The translations under genes and the position numbers were made by a program. Shown here piece after piece: positions 1-8,627 of a stretch of 64,000 nucleotides of DNA (within the stretch, counting starts at the first letter, position 1; each line of letters begins with the position of its first letter). Under the pieces are notes generated by a model. That model saw nothing but the letters and a program-made list of their open reading frames with translations. It was not told where the DNA came from and did no database searches. Origin of the DNA: Clostridioides difficile (GTDB taxonomy: Bacteria; Bacillota; Clostridia; Peptostreptococcales; Peptostreptococcaceae); contig JABBZI010000001.1 of the NCBI GenBank assembly GCA_012955965.1, positions 186,001 to 250,000 of the forward strand, written 5' to 3'.

Positions 1-948
1 TATAGGTGCCAGAATATTTCTAGATATCGTATCTGCTACTAAAAGTAATAATGTTCCTATCAGTGCTGATACTGGTATTAATCTTTTATGTTTTGGTCCT
101 ATTATTTTTCTACCTATATGTGGAGCTATTAAACCTAAAAATGAAATACTACCCGCTACTGCTGTAGATACACCAGATAAAATTACTGCATATATTATAA
201 GTCTTCTTCTTTGTTTTTCTACTTCTACACCAAGACTCGTAGATACTTCATCACCCAAGTTTAAAACATCTATATACTTTGCTTTATACATAGTTATACC
301 CATAAAAACTACTATAAATGGAAGTACAGCTATCACATATTTCCAACTAGTCCCCCAAATACTACCTGATGTCCATGCCATAACTCTATTAAACTCTTGT
401 GTTGTAAATTTCAATTGAAATATCGTCAAAATTGAAGTAAAAGCTATGTTTATACCTATACCAATCAGTAGTAGTCTTGAAGAATTTATACCACCTTTCC
501 ATGCAAGAGAATATATAAGAAAAGCTCCAAATAAAGCTCCTACAAGTGCAACAACTGGCATTGTAAATACAGTAAGATTACTCATTCCTTCATAAACATT
601 CCCATTCATAATGTATATATAAACGACTACAAATAATGCAGCACCTGAATTTATTCCCAAAATTCCAGAGTCTGCTAAATCATTCTTTGTAACACCTTGA
701 AGTATTACACCTGCTGTTGATAATGCTGAACCAACCAAAAGAGCTATGACTATTCTTGGCAATCTCAATTTGAATATAGCAATTTCATGATTACGTTGAC
801 CTTGACCTAAAAAAGTCTTTATAACATCCATTGGTTCTATAGAAAATGAGCCCATGTTTAAACTCACTAGAAAAGTGACAAAAATAAGTACCACTAAAAT
901 TGATACAACAAGCAATGTTTTTGAATTGTTTTTCATAATATTTTTCAT
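1..948 (-). CDS. fhuG: Iron-siderophore ABC transporter permease, FecCD family (3' end outside window)
   Basis: Membrane permease subunit of an iron(III)-siderophore importer. It would pair with the neighbouring FecCD permease, a binding lipoprotein and an ATPase that lies outside the window. The reading frame is open from the ATG at 948 to the window edge (316 codons), with one hydrophobic segment after a short basic N-terminus and several more following, as in FecCD proteins (about 330 residues), so only the C-terminal end is missing. The family motif LRLPRI appears near residue 60 and a GLIAPHIGR stretch near the end, the usual ATPase-contact loop. It starts 5 nt after the stop of the upstream permease, so the two are probably translated together. 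The hydroxamate (Fhu) assignment is inferred from order and similarity. Confidence 0.85.
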   Translation of the reverse strand, partial: MKNIMKNNSKTLLVVSILVVLIFVTFLVSLNMGSFSIEPMDVIKTFLGQGQRNHEIAIFKLRLPRIVIALLVGSALSTAGVILQGVTKNDLADSGILGINSGAALFVVVYIYIMNGNVYEGMSNLTVFTMPVVALVGALFGAFLIYSLAWKGGINSSRLLLIGIGINIAFTSILTIFQLKFTTQEFNRVMAWTSGSIWGTSWKYVIAVLPFIVVFMGITMYKAKYIDVLNLGDEVSTSLGVEVEKQRRRLIIYAVILSGVSTAVAGSISFLGLIAPHIGRKIIGPKHKRLIPVSALIGTLLLLVADTISRNILAPI

Positions 949-953
949 AGTAC

Positions 954-1967
954 TTATTTTTCCCCCTTTCTAACAAGGTATATAAATATTGGCACTCCTA
1001 TAAGCGCTGTTATAGAACCTACTGGTGTCTCATATGGAGGATTTATCATCCTACTTAATATATCTGTATATACAAGCAATACAGCTCCTAGAACTAGAGA
1101 ACTTGGTATTATATACTTATAATCTGAGCCTACTATTCCTTTAGCTATTTGAGGAACTATAAGACCTATAAAAATAATATTACCAGACACCGAAACAGAT
1201 GCCCCAGTCATTAATATTACAAGTATTATACATATGAATCTAATAATATTAGTTTTTTGACCTAATCCTATTGCTACTTCTTCTCCAAGGCTTAATATAG
1301 TTATTCTTGGAGCCATAACCATAGCTAATATAAATCCAATACCACCAGCTATAAATAATAACTTTACACCTTCCCAATTTACTCCTACAAGACCACCTGA
1401 TATCCAGAAGCTCAATTGTTGGGATAGATTAAAATACATAGATATCGCTGATGCTAAAGAAATTAACAGTGTCCCAAGTGCTACTCCTGCAAGAGCTAAT
1501 TTTACATTATTAACTCTTCCTCTTGACTTAGAACTTATAAAATATATAAATAATCCACTTATACTTGCTCCGATAAATGCAAACATCATTACACTAAAGC
1601 TTCCATGTATAAGCTGAGGAAGTTTTTTTTGAAGTACTAGTGATATTGCAATTGCAAATGTAGCCCCTTGTGTAATACCTATAACAGAAGGTTCAGCTAT
1701 AGGATTTCTTGTTATCCCCTGCATTATTGCCCCAGAAACTGCTAAAAAGCCTCCAACAAGTGCTGCTGCTATTGCCCTTGGAAGTCTAACATCCTTTACT
1801 ATTCTCATATTTATTCCATCTTCCATTTTTATTAAACTATCTATAACAGTAGATAGATTCATATTTTTTGCCCCAATAGCTATGGATAATACAATTCCAA
1901 GTACAAGTACAACTATACTTACTAATATCAACAAATAAGTTAAATTTTTTTTACTAAACTTAGTCAA
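954..1967 (-). CDS. fhuB: Iron-siderophore ABC transporter permease, FecCD family
   Basis: Second permease of the siderophore importer, 337 residues, a full-length FecCD protein. Hydrophobic segments start at about residues 10-32 and continue through the protein. The family signature VRLPRAIAAALVGG (about 61-74) and the cytoplasmic loop GLIVPQIAKGIVG near residue 270 are visible. The start is a TTG, chosen because GGAGG lies 8 nt upstream and no ATG in frame fits better. It follows the binding-protein gene after 123 bp that hold a terminator-like hairpin and a Fur-box-like sequence, so it may have its own iron-controlled promoter as well as read-through. Specificity for hydroxamate siderophores is inferred. 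Confidence 0.88.
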   Translation of the reverse strand: MTKFSKKNLTYLLILVSIVVLVLGIVLSIAIGAKNMNLSTVIDSLIKMEDGINMRIVKDVRLPRAIAAALVGGFLAVSGAIMQGITRNPIAEPSVIGITQGATFAIAISLVLQKKLPQLIHGSFSVMMFAFIGASISGLFIYFISSKSRGRVNNVKLALAGVALGTLLISLASAISMYFNLSQQLSFWISGGLVGVNWEGVKLLFIAGGIGFILAMVMAPRITILSLGEEVAIGLGQKTNIIRFICIILVILMTGASVSVSGNIIFIGLIVPQIAKGIVGSDYKYIIPSSLVLGAVLLVYTDILSRMINPPYETPVGSITALIGVPIFIYLVRKGEK

Positions 1968-2042
1968 TTATCCTACCTCCTTCTCCCTTTTAATCGTTAG
2001 CATAATAACATCTATTAAATATTTTTTAAACTTTATTAAAAA

Positions 2043-2078
2043 TAGGTGTGAAAAATGAATATCATTATCTCACACCTA
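2043..2078 (-). terminator. Hairpin between binding-protein and permease genes
   Basis: The inverted repeat TAGGTGTGA/TCACACCTA (2043-2051 and 2070-2078) is followed on the minus strand by TTTTTAATAAAG, as in an intrinsic terminator. It lies just after the binding-protein stop and could lower permease expression relative to the binding protein. Confidence 0.65.
2051..2069 (-). promoter_or_regulatory. Fur-box-like site in front of the permease genes
   Basis: The minus-strand sequence GATAATGATATTCATTTTT matches the classical Fur consensus at about 16 of 19 positions. It sits in the loop of the hairpin and 84-102 bp before the fhuB start. Regulation by iron is inferred. Confidence 0.5.
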
Positions 2079-2090
2079 CTAAGTTAAGAA

Positions 2091-3029
2091 TTACTTTGTT
2101 AATTCATTTTTAACTGATTCTAATAATAACTCTTTTCCGATTGGATTATATGATTGACTAAAAAATGGAGCTGCGTCAAGTATTGTTACATTTCCATCTT
2201 TTACTGTTCTTATTTGAGCCCAGATAGCACTATTTTCTAAATCTTTTTTATCTGATTCTGTTGCAATTACAACTATATGGTCTGCATCTATATCTGTTAG
2301 ACCTTCCATACTTACCATTGGTAATGTTATTCCATCTTGCTTAGGCATGTTCTCAGGTCTAGCTAGCTTCATATCATCATTGATTAAAGTCCCTATTCCA
2401 CCATCGCTAAATACCATAAATTGACCTGAACTTGCTAACACTGGTAAATAAGTTTTTTCTCCGTTTTTTTCTGTAACTTCTTTACCTAATTTTGTAGCTT
2501 TTTCATCATACTTCTGTAACCAACTTTTAGCATCCTCTTCTTTATCAAATAATTTTGATACATCAGTTAGCTTACTTCTCCAGTCATTTGCATAATCTTT
2601 CATCATTACTACAGGTGCTATTTCTTTTAATTGGTCATATATCTTCTCTTGTCTTTGACTCATTATTATTAAATCAGGATTTACTTCTAATATAGCTTCC
2701 ATATCCATAGTATCCATCATTGAGTGTCCAACTATTTTTACATCTTTAAGCTCTTCTCTTATGTAACTTGGTAATTTATCAGTTTCATATGAGTCTACAT
2801 TTGCTGTTGCAACAGGTTTATGACCTGCTAATAATAGTTCTTCACTACTTCCTGATATATCAACTATTTTTTTAGGATTTGATGGTATCTTAACCTCTCC
2901 TTTAACAGATTGTACAACTCTTGTATCTGAATTATCTTTATCCTCTGTATTTTTATCTGAACATGCTGTAACAAGTACTAGCGTAGTTATAATAGATATA
3001 AATATTGCAAGTGATTTTATTTTTTTCAT
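2091..3029 (-). CDS. fhuD: Iron-siderophore-binding lipoprotein
   Basis: Extracytoplasmic solute-binding lipoprotein that delivers ferric siderophore to the FecCD permeases. 312 residues, the usual length. An N-terminal hydrophobic signal ends in the lipobox LVTAC with Cys23 as the lipidated residue. The periplasmic-binding-protein-2 fold is indicated by the motif PKKIVDISGSSEELLLAG (about 52-70) and the NPDLIIM stretch near residue 115. The start is supported by AGGAG 8-9 nt upstream. A Fur-box-like sequence lies 35-53 bp upstream, so iron repression is likely. Downstream, a hairpin separates it from the permeases. The exact siderophore cannot be read from sequence. Confidence 0.88.
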   Translation of the reverse strand: MKKIKSLAIFISIITTLVLVTACSDKNTEDKDNSDTRVVQSVKGEVKIPSNPKKIVDISGSSEELLLAGHKPVATANVDSYETDKLPSYIREELKDVKIVGHSMMDTMDMEAILEVNPDLIIMSQRQEKIYDQLKEIAPVVMMKDYANDWRSKLTDVSKLFDKEEDAKSWLQKYDEKATKLGKEVTEKNGEKTYLPVLASSGQFMVFSDGGIGTLINDDMKLARPENMPKQDGITLPMVSMEGLTDIDADHIVVIATESDKKDLENSAIWAQIRTVKDGNVTILDAAPFFSQSYNPIGKELLLESVKNELTK

Positions 3030-3063
3030 GATTTTTTCTCCTATCTGTTTATTATACTTATAT

Positions 3064-3082
3064 GATATTGATTATCATGAGC
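3064..3082 (-). promoter_or_regulatory. Fur-box-like operator of the siderophore operon
   Basis: The minus-strand sequence GCTCATGATAATCAATATC matches the 19-bp Fur consensus at about 16 positions, including the central ATGATAATCA. It lies 35-53 bp upstream of the binding-protein start, where it would cover a promoter. Confidence 0.7.
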
Positions 3083-3347
3083 ACATATTTATTATAGCAT
3101 TTTTCTGTTTTTAGTCAATATTATTTTGTAAAAGGATAAAAATTCCTAATTAATCTTAATTATGTATACTACAGATAAGGTTTTCTTAGTTTTAAGTAAT
3201 ATATTTAAATTTTGATAAAATAACTTTTTCTGTTAAGTAATGATAAAATGATATTATATTGCTAAGCTCCATTAACCTAAAAAAGGATATTGCAGATAAA
3301 AATGAGTGTAACAATAATCTTTCTTTATCTTAATTCAATTACATACA

Positions 3348-3391
3348 AAAAGTTCTCATTCTTATGTAGTTAAACAAGAATGAGAACTTTT
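3348..3391. terminator. Strong hairpin with A/T flanks in a gene-free region
   Basis: AAAAGTTCTCATTCTT (3348-3363) is perfectly complementary to AAGAATGAGAACTTTT (3376-3391), with a 12-nt loop. It looks like a bidirectional terminator. The gene-free stretch 3030-3541 otherwise holds the Fur site, a second hairpin at 3469-3510 and no recognisable gene. The hairpin is a back-up for the PTS operon or ends an unannotated plus-strand RNA. Confidence 0.7.
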
Positions 3392-3468
3392 ATTTAAATG
3401 AATATTTCATTATACAGTTCCAGTAAATATATATTTTTACCCTTTCTTTTTGCAAAGTGGGAATATCC

Positions 3469-3510
3469 CAAAATGGAAAAGGAGCTCCTAAGAGCTCCGT
3501 TTTCATTTTG
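3469..3510 (-). terminator. Terminator of the PTS operon
   Basis: A long imperfect hairpin: GGAGCTC (3481-3487) pairs with GAGCTCC (3492-3498), and the stem extends through CAAAATG/CATTTTG. It begins about 30 bp after the stop of the last PTS gene. Confidence 0.7.
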
Positions 3511-3541
3511 AAATATTACCTTTTATGATAATAATTTTAAA

Positions 3542-3859
3542 TTACTTATTTTCCAATCTTTCATATACATCTATAAATTCTTCTGCTAATTGTTGAAAGT
3601 TCATAGATGTCATCAAATGGTCTTGTGCATGAATAAGTATAACACTTATATCAGTTTTATTACCACTAGCTTCATTTTGTATTAGTTCCGTTTGGAATTT
3701 ATGAGCTTTATGAATTGATTCTTTTGACTTTTCAATACATTCTCTGGCTTTATCTATATTCCCGCTCTTTGCTTCTTTTATAGCCTCAAATGCCAATCCT
3801 TTTGCGTCACCTGCAAATCCAATTATTCCAAAAGATATTTCTATCATTTTTTCATCCAT
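3542..3859 (-). CDS. celC: PTS lactose/cellobiose-type enzyme IIA
   Basis: Soluble phosphocarrier that passes phosphate from HPr to the IIB protein of the sugar PTS. 105 residues, normal for the PTS-Lac IIA family, which forms trimers of three-helix bundles. The family motif HAQDHLMTS is present; its first histidine, His77, is the expected phosphorylation site, and AGDAK (16-20) fits the N-terminal helix. AGGAGG lies 8 nt before the ATG. It is the last gene of a five-gene operon with chbG, GH4 glycosidase, IIC and IIB, and is followed by a terminator. Confidence 0.93.
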   Translation of the reverse strand: MDEKMIEISFGIIGFAGDAKGLAFEAIKEAKSGNIDKARECIEKSKESIHKAHKFQTELIQNEASGNKTDISVILIHAQDHLMTSMNFQQLAEEFIDVYERLENK

Positions 3860-3871
3860 TTATTCTACCTC

Positions 3872-4603
3872 CTAGATATCTCTATAACTTGATATGACTA
3901 ATCCATTCTCTTCTAAAAATTCTTTGACACCTTTAGATGTAAGTATCTTGTGCTCTTTTGTTCTGTCAATCGCATAAGATGTAGAATTTAAAATATAATC
4001 ATCTAAAAAAGCTGGGTGAGACATAATATCCACTACATCATACTTCATTATTTTGTCTATATTTTTTATAAAAAACTCCTCACTTACATTTTCCTTATAA
4101 AAACTATCAATTAATGGGACTATCTTTGAATACTCTAAATTATATTCAAATCCACCTCTTATTGGAAGGTCATACTTATTCACAATCTTCTCTATCACTG
4201 GTTTTAAACTTACTAAAGTATGGATATGATGGTGACTATCCAAATGAGATACTTCTATTCCAAGCTCTTTTACTTTATCTATTTGAGCACAAAGTTCTCT
4301 ATAAATTTCATCACAATCCATGTTTTTAATAATTTCGTCTGTAATTCTTCTAATAAAAAAACCGTCTTTGTCAACAATAGTTTTTAAGTCAGACAATAAT
4401 GGTCTACCACAACTTAAAGTCATATGAACTCCACAATTTAAAAACTTATTTTCTTTAAGTAATTTTACTCCATGCTCTACCCCAGGCATATTCGCCATCA
4501 TAGAAGTAGACTTAACTATTCCATTATTATGAGCTGATATTATACCATAATTAACAGCTTCACAATATCCAAAATCATCTGCATTTATTATAATTTTAGT
4601 CAT
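3872..4603 (-). CDS. chbG: Carbohydrate deacetylase, ChbG/YdjC family
   Basis: Predicted metal-dependent deacetylase; family members remove an acetyl group from N-acetylated chito-oligosaccharides such as chitobiose 6-phosphate. 243 residues. The family hallmarks are visible: INADDFGYC (6-14) with the metal-binding Asp pair, HMTLSCGRPLL near residue 60, and the histidine-rich SHLDSHHHIHTL near 119-130. It lies 12 bp upstream of the IIA gene and 22 bp downstream of the GH4 glycosidase. Its presence argues that the sugar handled is N,N'-diacetylchitobiose rather than, or as well as, cellobiose; this is an inference. Confidence 0.88.
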   Translation of the reverse strand: MTKIIINADDFGYCEAVNYGIISAHNNGIVKSTSMMANMPGVEHGVKLLKENKFLNCGVHMTLSCGRPLLSDLKTIVDKDGFFIRRITDEIIKNMDCDEIYRELCAQIDKVKELGIEVSHLDSHHHIHTLVSLKPVIEKIVNKYDLPIRGGFEYNLEYSKIVPLIDSFYKENVSEEFFIKNIDKIMKYDVVDIMSHPAFLDDYILNSTSYAIDRTKEHKILTSKGVKEFLEENGLVISSYRDI

Positions 4604-4625
4604 ATCATAACCTACTTTCTATAGA

Positions 4626-5936
4626 CTATCTATTAAATCTAGGAAGATAATCCTTATGAGCTTCTAACATTTCATCCAATATAGTTTTTGCCAAATCATC
4701 TGAAGGAATCAATGGGTTGATACAAAGTGCCAAAAGAGCAGATTCATAATCTCCATATACAGCTGCTTTAGCTGCCAATACTTCAAATGACTTAATTTGA
4801 CTTACTAACCCATGTACAGAATCTGGTAAATATCCTATGCTTAATGGTTTTGGACCATGTTTTGTTATTACACTGCTAACTTCTACAGCTTGCTCGTCTT
4901 TAAAGTCTCTTATAGCACCATTGTTTAATGTATTAACTACTTGAATGTCTTTTTTATCATTGTATATAGAACTTATCAAATTACAAGCTGCATCACTATA
5001 ATAAGCTCCTCCTCTTTTTTCAAGTTGAGGTGGCTTTATATCTAGTTGTTCATCTTTATATAAATCAAATAGTTGCTCCTCTAATTCTTTAACTACTTGA
5101 CCTCTGGCCTTTCCTTCTTTAAACTCTCTCAACTCATCTTCAAGCATTTCTTTAGTTTTATAATAATATCTATGATATGGACAAGGTATTGCACCTAGAG
5201 ATTTTATAAATTCTGAATTAAAGTCAATTGCCTTTATGTTTTGCATACTTATGTCTGCTTTAACAAACTTTTCTATCGCTTCTTTTGTAACATCTTCTCC
5301 ATCTAAAAATACATTTAAACCATAAACCATATGATTAAGACCTGCAAAATCCATACTTATTCTGTCACTTTTTACATTAAATAATTTAGCAACATCGTTT
5401 TTCAGATGAATTGGAACATTACATAAACCTATATATTTTTTAAAATTAGTATATTTGAATACAGCTTCTGTTATTATTCCTGTTGGATTTGTAAAATTCA
5501 CCATCCATGCATTTGGACATAATTCTTCAACATCTTTTATTATATCAAATATAACTGGTATTGTGCGAAGGGCTTTGAATAGCCCTCCAGCACCATTAGT
5601 TTCTTGACCCATAACTCCATGAGATAAAGGAATAGTTTCATCTTTAATTCTTGCATCTAAAAGCCCTACTCTAAGTTGTGTTGTCACGAAATCTGCATCT
5701 TTTAGAGCTTCTCTTCTATCTAAGGTAAGTTTTATTTTCATGTCTATTCCAGCTTTTTTTACCATTCTTTTAGCTAGATTTCCTACTATCTCTAATTTTT
5801 CTTTTCCATCCTCTATATCTACAAGCCACAATTCCTTTACAGGTAGCTCTTCATATCTATTTATAAACCCTTCTACAAGCTCAGGAGTATAACTTGAGCC
5901 TCCTCCGATTGTAACTATTTTTAGTCCATTTTTCAT
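4626..5936 (-). CDS. celF: 6-phospho-beta-glucosidase, glycoside hydrolase family 4
   Basis: Cytoplasmic NAD+- and metal-dependent hydrolase that splits the phosphorylated disaccharide brought in by the PTS. 436 residues, normal for GH4. The dinucleotide-binding motif GGGSSYTPE (11-19) opens the Rossmann fold, NFTNPTG (147-153) follows, and the metal ligands Cys172 (GLCNVP) and His202 (GLNHMVYG) are in place. GH4 enzymes act by an oxidation-elimination mechanism rather than classical acid-base hydrolysis. The start is the first ATG, with AAGGATGG upstream. It may act on cellobiose 6-phosphate or on deacetylated chitobiose 6-phosphate. Confidence 0.93.
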   Translation of the reverse strand: MKNGLKIVTIGGGSSYTPELVEGFINRYEELPVKELWLVDIEDGKEKLEIVGNLAKRMVKKAGIDMKIKLTLDRREALKDADFVTTQLRVGLLDARIKDETIPLSHGVMGQETNGAGGLFKALRTIPVIFDIIKDVEELCPNAWMVNFTNPTGIITEAVFKYTNFKKYIGLCNVPIHLKNDVAKLFNVKSDRISMDFAGLNHMVYGLNVFLDGEDVTKEAIEKFVKADISMQNIKAIDFNSEFIKSLGAIPCPYHRYYYKTKEMLEDELREFKEGKARGQVVKELEEQLFDLYKDEQLDIKPPQLEKRGGAYYSDAACNLISSIYNDKKDIQVVNTLNNGAIRDFKDEQAVEVSSVITKHGPKPLSIGYLPDSVHGLVSQIKSFEVLAAKAAVYGDYESALLALCINPLIPSDDLAKTILDEMLEAHKDYLPRFNR

Positions 5937-6018
5937 CTCATTATACCATCCTTACCTATAATTTAGTATATTCTATACAACTCGATAAATTAATTATTCG
6001 AATAAAATTACCTAGTTG

Positions 6019-7326
6019 TTAATTTTTTAATTTCTTAGCTTCCATTTTTTCAGATGCTATGACGAATGGAATATATATCAATATTGATAGTATTAGATTA
6101 AATAATGCTAAAGCTCCACCAGTCCAATCTCCAGTAGCCATTGCTCCGCCTAATATAGGAGGTGTTACCCAAGGTATTTTAGGTAAAATTACTGGTGCTA
6201 CTAATCCAAAATCTATTGCTAAGTATGATACAGCACTACATATTACTGGGGCAAGTACAAATGGAATCATAAATATAGGATTTAAAACTATTGGAAGTCC
6301 GAATATCAATGGCTCTCCTATATTAAATATTGCTGGTGGTCCACCTAATACTATCATTTCTTTACGTCTTCTTCCTGCTATTATTAAAGCTATAACTAAT
6401 CCTAACACCACTCCAGAACCACCTAAGTACACAAATGCATCAAAGAATGAGCCTGCAAGTACATGGTATCCTTCAGTTGCTCCAGCTTGAGCTAAAGCAG
6501 CATTTTCTCCACCTAATTTCATAAGTATAGTTTCTGTAAAAGGAAGCGCTATATTTGCACCATGAAGACCAACAGTCCAAAGTATATGAATTATAAATGC
6601 AATAAGCATTGTAGAACCTAGACTATCAGCTACATTTGATAGTGGTGCTCCTAAATAAGTGTTTAAAATATCTGTTAAGAAACTTCCATTTGAAAGTATC
6701 TTTATGAATAGTCCTATTACTGTAAATATCATTATAGTTAACATTCCTGGTATTAACTTTGCAAATGACCTTGAAACTGCTGGTGGTACTCCATCTGGCA
6801 TTTTTATAGTTAATTTCTTTACTTTAGATAATCTTACAAATATCTCAGTTGATAATAATCCTATTAATATAGAAGAGAATAATGCTGCTGTACCTAAATA
6901 AGTTTGTTGTATCATTCCCCATCCTTCAACTGCTGTAGTTCCTCCTTCAGGAACTATTTTACCAATTTGTGGAGACATTATGAAAAAGATAGATAGTGCT
7001 ATAAGTCCAGCCTGTAACCCATCACTTTCATAAGATTTGGCTAAGAAGTAGGCAACACCTATTACTAAAAATACTGCCATTGTACCTATTGCTCCCCACC
7101 AAAGGTCTCCTCCAAATGTAGTCCAGTTCTCTCCGAATATACTTGCCATTAAGTTCTTATATGCTTCCAGTGGCAAGTTGTTTATTAATGTTCCTAATGC
7201 ACCTACCATAGTTATAGGTATCATCGCTATAAATGCATCTCTTACTGCTACTAAGTGCCTTTGAGCTCCTATTTTAGCAGCTACAGGCACTATATATTTA
7301 TCCATAAATGACATGAATTTTTCCAT
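6019..7326 (-). CDS. celB: PTS cellobiose/chitobiose-family enzyme IIC
   Basis: Membrane channel of the sugar PTS, 435 residues, the usual size of the Lac/cellobiose IIC family. It opens with the family pattern MDKYIVPVAAKIGAQRHLVAVR and has about ten hydrophobic segments. The GGSGVVLGL and FNIGEPLIFG stretches (about 305-340) correspond to the conserved sugar-binding loop region. GGAGG lies 6 nt before the ATG. IIB lies 21 bp upstream and the glycosidase 82 bp downstream, so the set IIB-IIC-GH4-ChbG-IIA is one operon. Confidence 0.93.
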   Translation of the reverse strand: MEKFMSFMDKYIVPVAAKIGAQRHLVAVRDAFIAMIPITMVGALGTLINNLPLEAYKNLMASIFGENWTTFGGDLWWGAIGTMAVFLVIGVAYFLAKSYESDGLQAGLIALSIFFIMSPQIGKIVPEGGTTAVEGWGMIQQTYLGTAALFSSILIGLLSTEIFVRLSKVKKLTIKMPDGVPPAVSRSFAKLIPGMLTIMIFTVIGLFIKILSNGSFLTDILNTYLGAPLSNVADSLGSTMLIAFIIHILWTVGLHGANIALPFTETILMKLGGENAALAQAGATEGYHVLAGSFFDAFVYLGGSGVVLGLVIALIIAGRRRKEMIVLGGPPAIFNIGEPLIFGLPIVLNPIFMIPFVLAPVICSAVSYLAIDFGLVAPVILPKIPWVTPPILGGAMATGDWTGGALALFNLILSILIYIPFVIASEKMEAKKLKN

Positions 7327-7347
7327 TTTACATCCTCCAGTACAACT

Positions 7348-7659
7348 TTATTTCGAATTATTTAATTCTATAGCTCTATCTAGCACAGCTTTTCCATTGC
7401 ATCTTCCATAATCCATCATATTTATAACTTCTACTGGAATATTATGTGGTTTTGCCATTTCAGTTGCTTTTCCTAATACATATCTAACTTGAGGTCCTAA
7501 AAGTAAGACATCACAATTTTCTATTTCATTTTTTAAGTTTACTTCTGATATAGCCCATATTTCTGCCTCTATACCGTTTTCCTTTGCAGCATCCTCCATT
7601 TTTGTAACTAACAAACTAGTTGACATCCCTGCTGAACAAGCTAACATTATTTTTATCAT
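7348..7659 (-). CDS. celA: PTS lactose/cellobiose-type enzyme IIB
   Basis: Cytoplasmic phosphocarrier, 103 residues. The motif MLACSAGMSTSLLV places the phospho-accepting cysteine at residue 8, as in the PTS IIB Lac/cellobiose family, followed by the conserved LLGPQVRY near residue 52. It is the first gene of the operon; two identical 16-bp palindromes lie 117-171 bp upstream of its start, probably the operator for the neighbouring GntR regulator. GGAGG precedes the ATG. Confidence 0.93.
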   Translation of the reverse strand: MIKIMLACSAGMSTSLLVTKMEDAAKENGIEAEIWAISEVNLKNEIENCDVLLLGPQVRYVLGKATEMAKPHNIPVEVINMMDYGRCNGKAVLDRAIELNNSK

Positions 7660-7773
7660 TTTTTTCCCTCCAAATTAGATTTATTAAATATTTTTTAAGT
7701 CATAATTTCTTTAAATTATACATTTAAAGTATGCTTTTTTATTAATTATTATTCTAATGTATATATATTATTT

Positions 7774-7793
7774 TTAAATGTATATACATTTAA
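7774..7793. promoter_or_regulatory. GntR-type operator palindrome 1
   Basis: TTAAATGTATATACATTTAA is a perfect 20-bp palindrome upstream of the PTS operon. Its core AAATGTATATACATTT is repeated exactly at 7815-7830, with centres 39 bp apart, and once more with one change in front of the regulator gene. Confidence 0.75.
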
Positions 7794-7814
7794 TTCTTGA
7801 TATTATTATATATC

Positions 7815-7830
7815 AAATGTATATACATTT
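7815..7830. promoter_or_regulatory. GntR-type operator palindrome 2
   Basis: AAATGTATATACATTT, a perfect 16-bp palindrome identical to the core at 7776-7791. It lies between the regulator stop and the PTS operon, as expected for the operator of a HutC-type GntR protein. Confidence 0.75.
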
Positions 7831-7859
7831 CAAGAAAACTTTTTCATTTTATTTAAATT

Positions 7860-8564
7860 TTATTCGACAACAGCACTCAAGGTTAAAGTATATCCATAGT
7901 GATATGTGTGTGAGTATTCAAAAACCTCGCTATTTTGTAACTTGCAAATTTGATTTATATACAAAAGGGCCTCTGGTTCCTCTAACTTCAAATTAACCAT
8001 ACATTCTTCATTTGATATTACAGCTTGTACTTCTCTCTCTGACATAGCAATCTTATATCCACACACCTCTTCAACAAAATTATAAAGAGAATTTTCACAA
8101 TGCATCTTATTTAAATTTGGAAATAGCTTAACTGGCATATAAGTAATCATATATGAAACTCTTGCATCATTTGCTAATCTTACTCTTTTTATTTCCCATA
8201 CATTTTCTTCCAGACTTATATTTAATCTACTTGATAATTCTTCATCTGCCTGAACTATTTCAAGAGATACCAATATGTTAGATACTTTATATCCTTTACT
8301 TTCCATCTCTTTAGTAAATCCACTCACAGATGATATATTATCATATATATTATTTGCAAGAACTATACTTCCTACACCTCTTTGTCTAGCTATATATCCC
8401 TCTTTCACTAAATTATTTAATGCAGACCTTACAGTCATTCTAGTTACATTAAACTCTTCACTCAACTGTTTTTCAGAGGGGATTAAATCCCCTTTCTTCA
8501 AACTGTCTGAATTTATCAATTCTCTAACATGATTTTCTATAACTTTATAAATTGGCTCTTTCAT
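7860..8564 (-). CDS. GntR/HutC-family transcriptional regulator of the PTS operon
   Basis: DNA-binding regulator, 234 residues. The N-terminal winged helix (about 5-70) has the GntR signature IPSEKQLSEEFNVTRMTVRSAL, and the C-terminal part (about 90-230) fits a UTRA ligand-binding domain, which in this subfamily senses a sugar phosphate. It lies 200 bp upstream of the PTS operon in the same direction. Three near-identical palindromes flank it, two before the operon and one 64-79 bp before its own start, which suggests autoregulation and control of sugar uptake. GAGGAGG precedes the ATG. Confidence 0.9.
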   Translation of the reverse strand: MKEPIYKVIENHVRELINSDSLKKGDLIPSEKQLSEEFNVTRMTVRSALNNLVKEGYIARQRGVGSIVLANNIYDNISSVSGFTKEMESKGYKVSNILVSLEIVQADEELSSRLNISLEENVWEIKRVRLANDARVSYMITYMPVKLFPNLNKMHCENSLYNFVEEVCGYKIAMSEREVQAVISNEECMVNLKLEEPEALLYINQICKLQNSEVFEYSHTYHYGYTLTLSAVVE

Positions 8565-8627
8565 TTAATTCCCTCCTCATTAATTAAATCTTTTACATAA
8601 TAAGATAATTTTATATACAAACAAAGG

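Noticed and set aside
6059-6490. 143-codon plus-strand frame inside the PTS IIC gene
   Set aside because: Antisense shadow of a well-supported gene, with no SD and low-complexity composition.
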